Shown here in pieces: positions 62,343-64,000 of a stretch of 64,000 nucleotides of DNA. Numbering within the stretch: position 1 is the first letter of the stretch; the number at the start of each line of letters is the position of its first letter. The position numbers and the translations under genes were made by a program. A model generated the notes under the pieces. It was given only the letters and a program-made list of their open reading frames with translations. It was not told where the DNA came from and searched no databases. Source of the DNA: Microglena sp. YARC (Eukaryota > Chlorophyta > Chlorophyceae > Chlamydomonadales > Chlamydomonadaceae); NCBI GenBank assembly GCA_022414725.1, contig CM039462.1, forward strand, positions 98,491,483 through 98,555,482, written 5' to 3'.

Positions 62343-63798
62343 ATGTCTAACTTTATGCATCGTAAATTAGTGGTACTGGTCCAGCCACTTGCGTGTCGAT
62401 GGGTACCATGTTCCGTTGGATGCGATTCCGGATGCCGAGATATCACATATTAGGGAGGATCTCACAATGACTCCATTGGCAGCCCTTCGGGCAGGATTTT
62501 TTCGCGAGTGCCCTGTTCGGTTCCCTTTGTTCCGTTCTTCAGATACTGAGTTGATTCTTCCGAAATACTACGGTCTTGAGCGGTTCGGTAAGAGACCCCA
62601 TCCAACTCCGACCTGATATTTTCACTGTGACGATGCTTGGTGGTGGTGTGCCGGCGTAGCGTTTATGGGCAGTTCGTCCCGTTCAGGAGTCTGTGGTTTC
62701 TTCCTTCCTTGAGCGTGCCCGCGACCCCAAGGTGGCTGGCGGCATCATCACGTTGCTTGTGTGGTGTGGAAAAACTGTCGTAGCTCTGAAGATAGCCTCT
62801 GACTAGCGTGCAAAAGACGTTAATCGTAGTCCACAAGGGAGTTCTTGCTTTCCCAGTGGCGTGAAATTGAGCAGTTCATGCCCGACGCGTCGGTGGGCCT
62901 GGTGAAGGCCGGGGTAACTGATACATGGTCGCGACGTCGTGCTTGCGAGTCTGCAAGTCTTAGCATGAAGTCTTATGCTGCCGACACCTTTCTCTGAATT
63001 TGGATTGCTTATCGTTGACGGTGTCACCGGGGTGGGCACGGAGGTTTTCTCGCGCGCCCTTTTCAAGACGACGTTCCGGTACTCCCTTGGGCTTTCTGCC
63101 ACGCCTGACCGGAAGGACGGGATGACCCGGGCGATCGTGTACCACCTGGGTCCACAGGTGCCTCTTCTTCAATTTGATGATTCGGTATCGAGTAGTACCG
63201 GCAATGACAGGGTTGTCCGTGTTTGCAAGGTTCGGTTTTCTTCGGATGCTAGGGAGTACGCGCGTGAGGAGGTGATCCACAGGCGCGTCGCGGACGGGCG
63301 AATGAAGGCAGCCCCTTGCATTTCTTGCATGATAACCAACGTGTGCAATTTCGAGCCTCGCACGGCCTTCGTGGTGGAGCTCATATCCGACGTGTTGGCG
63401 AGTGCCCCGGATCGGCGTGTGCTGGTGTTGTCCTTCGAAAGTCTCAGCTTCAGCATGTGCACGACCTGCTGGTTGCAAAGGGGATCGTGGTTGGTTTCTA
63501 CTGGGGTGGCATGAAGAATTCTGAATTGAAGGCGTCCGCGTCACGCCGGGTGATTTGCGCCACTTCCCCTATGCCGCAGAGGGCATGGACATCCCTGAGC
63601 TGGACACGCTTGTCCTTGCATCCCCAAAGACGGATGTTGTTCAAAGTTGCGGTCGCATCACTCGTTTCCGACCTGATGCTGCTACTACTACTATAATCGC
63701 TTGTGATAGACGTTGTGGACACTTTTGCGGGTATTTTTGTGGCTCAGTCGCGTAAGCGGCAACGTTTCTACGCTTCTATGGGTTTCGCATTTGATTGA
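62343..63798 (+). pseudogene. D6/A18-type DEAD/SNF2-like helicase, frameshifted, motif II altered
   Basis: Candidate ATG 62343. RVDGYHVPLDAIPDAEISH, FPLFRSSDTELILPKYYGLE and RPVQESVVSSFLERARDP are the N-terminal pattern of nucleocytoplasmic-virus superfamily II helicases. Motif I is GGIITLLVWCGKTVVALKIA near 62730-62790. Motif II, expected as DE-x-HH, reads LLIVDGVTGVGTEVFSRAL (63005-63060). Motif III LGLSATPDRKDGM is intact. The C-terminal part has AEGMDIPELDTLVLASPKT and VQSCGRITRFR (motif VI), ending SRKRQRFYASMGFAFD. These helicases act in viral transcription (late termination or initiation). At least four frame changes plus the motif II loss indicate a pseudogene. 63799-64000 has nothing recognisable. 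Confidence 0.85.
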
Positions 63799-64000
63799 TT
63801 CATTTTGTGGTCGAGCTGGATACACTTGGCTGTATTAAATACAGTCAACATCATTAGTGTGCATATTGTAATGATGATTACTACGAGTGGGATGACTGGA
63901 AGAGTTGATAACATTACGGAGTGCCTAACCTACACATTTTTGATATTTTAAAACTATATCGACATTTTTTTTGATTTGCATTTGTATGTCTCCAATCAGC

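Noticed and set aside
1..64000. tRNA or rRNA genes
   Set aside because: I looked for the conserved tRNA box words and rRNA core words on both strands and saw no convincing instance; a covariance scan would be decisive.

Overview
The window looks like a decayed giant-virus genome (phylum Nucleocytoviricota) lying inside a eukaryotic chromosome, i.e. a giant endogenous viral element. The left end (about 1-3500) is host-like: a spliced, divergent histone H3 gene followed by satellite-type tandem repeats and hairpins. From about 3530 to 63800 almost every recognisable gene is a nucleocytoplasmic large DNA virus type. They include an XRN-family 5'-3' exoribonuclease, a patatin phospholipase, a protein kinase-like protein, DnaJ and BET/NET-domain proteins, LamG-like membrane proteins, a trio of fibre-like proteins, the A32 packaging ATPase, RNA polymerase subunits RPB2 (with an intein), RPB5 and RPB10, a primase-polymerase-like protein and a D6/A18-type helicase. 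No major capsid protein or DNA polymerase is visible, so I do not assign a virus order.

Layout: 1-1135 histone H3-like host gene; 1146-3183 repeats; 3532-8810 low-complexity and unknown viral genes, several broken; 8849-19116 XRN, kinase, patatin, NET, DnaJ and virion-type genes; 19292-27873 LamG-like membrane proteins and three paralogous trimeric-fibre-like proteins; 27991-34133 a viral gene split by a 4.26 kb non-coding LTR element; 34170-38583 membrane/virion proteins, RING protein, RPB10; 38653-42933 a cluster of Tc1/mariner-like elements, one carrying both a DDE transposase and a Fanzor (eukaryotic TnpB relative); 43362-53518 virion protein, prim-pol-like gene, A32 ATPase, RPB5; 53519-54921 AT-rich non-coding DNA; 55036-59726 RPB2 with intein; 60129-61128 a 1000-N assembly gap; 62343-63798 helicase.

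Decay is a dominant feature. RPB2, RPB5, A32, the helicase, prim-pol, the fibre paralogs and many unknown genes need frameshifts to read through, several at homopolymers, and at least four frames (one in the host histone) are cut by a single in-frame TGA. Some homopolymer shifts may be assembly errors. In-frame TGAs where CGA is expected, a mutated helicase motif II and repeated transposon insertions argue for real pseudogenisation and 5-methylcytosine decay after integration.

Functionally the virus once carried its own transcription machinery (RPB2/5/10, helicase), DNA packaging ATPase, mRNA decay enzyme and virion surface proteins. The mobile DNA (MITE family A with ATGGGCGTTCC ends, family B with CAGTCGGCGGAACAG-type ends, the LTR element, and a 37-bp dispersed repeat) appears to be host-derived or shared between host and virus.
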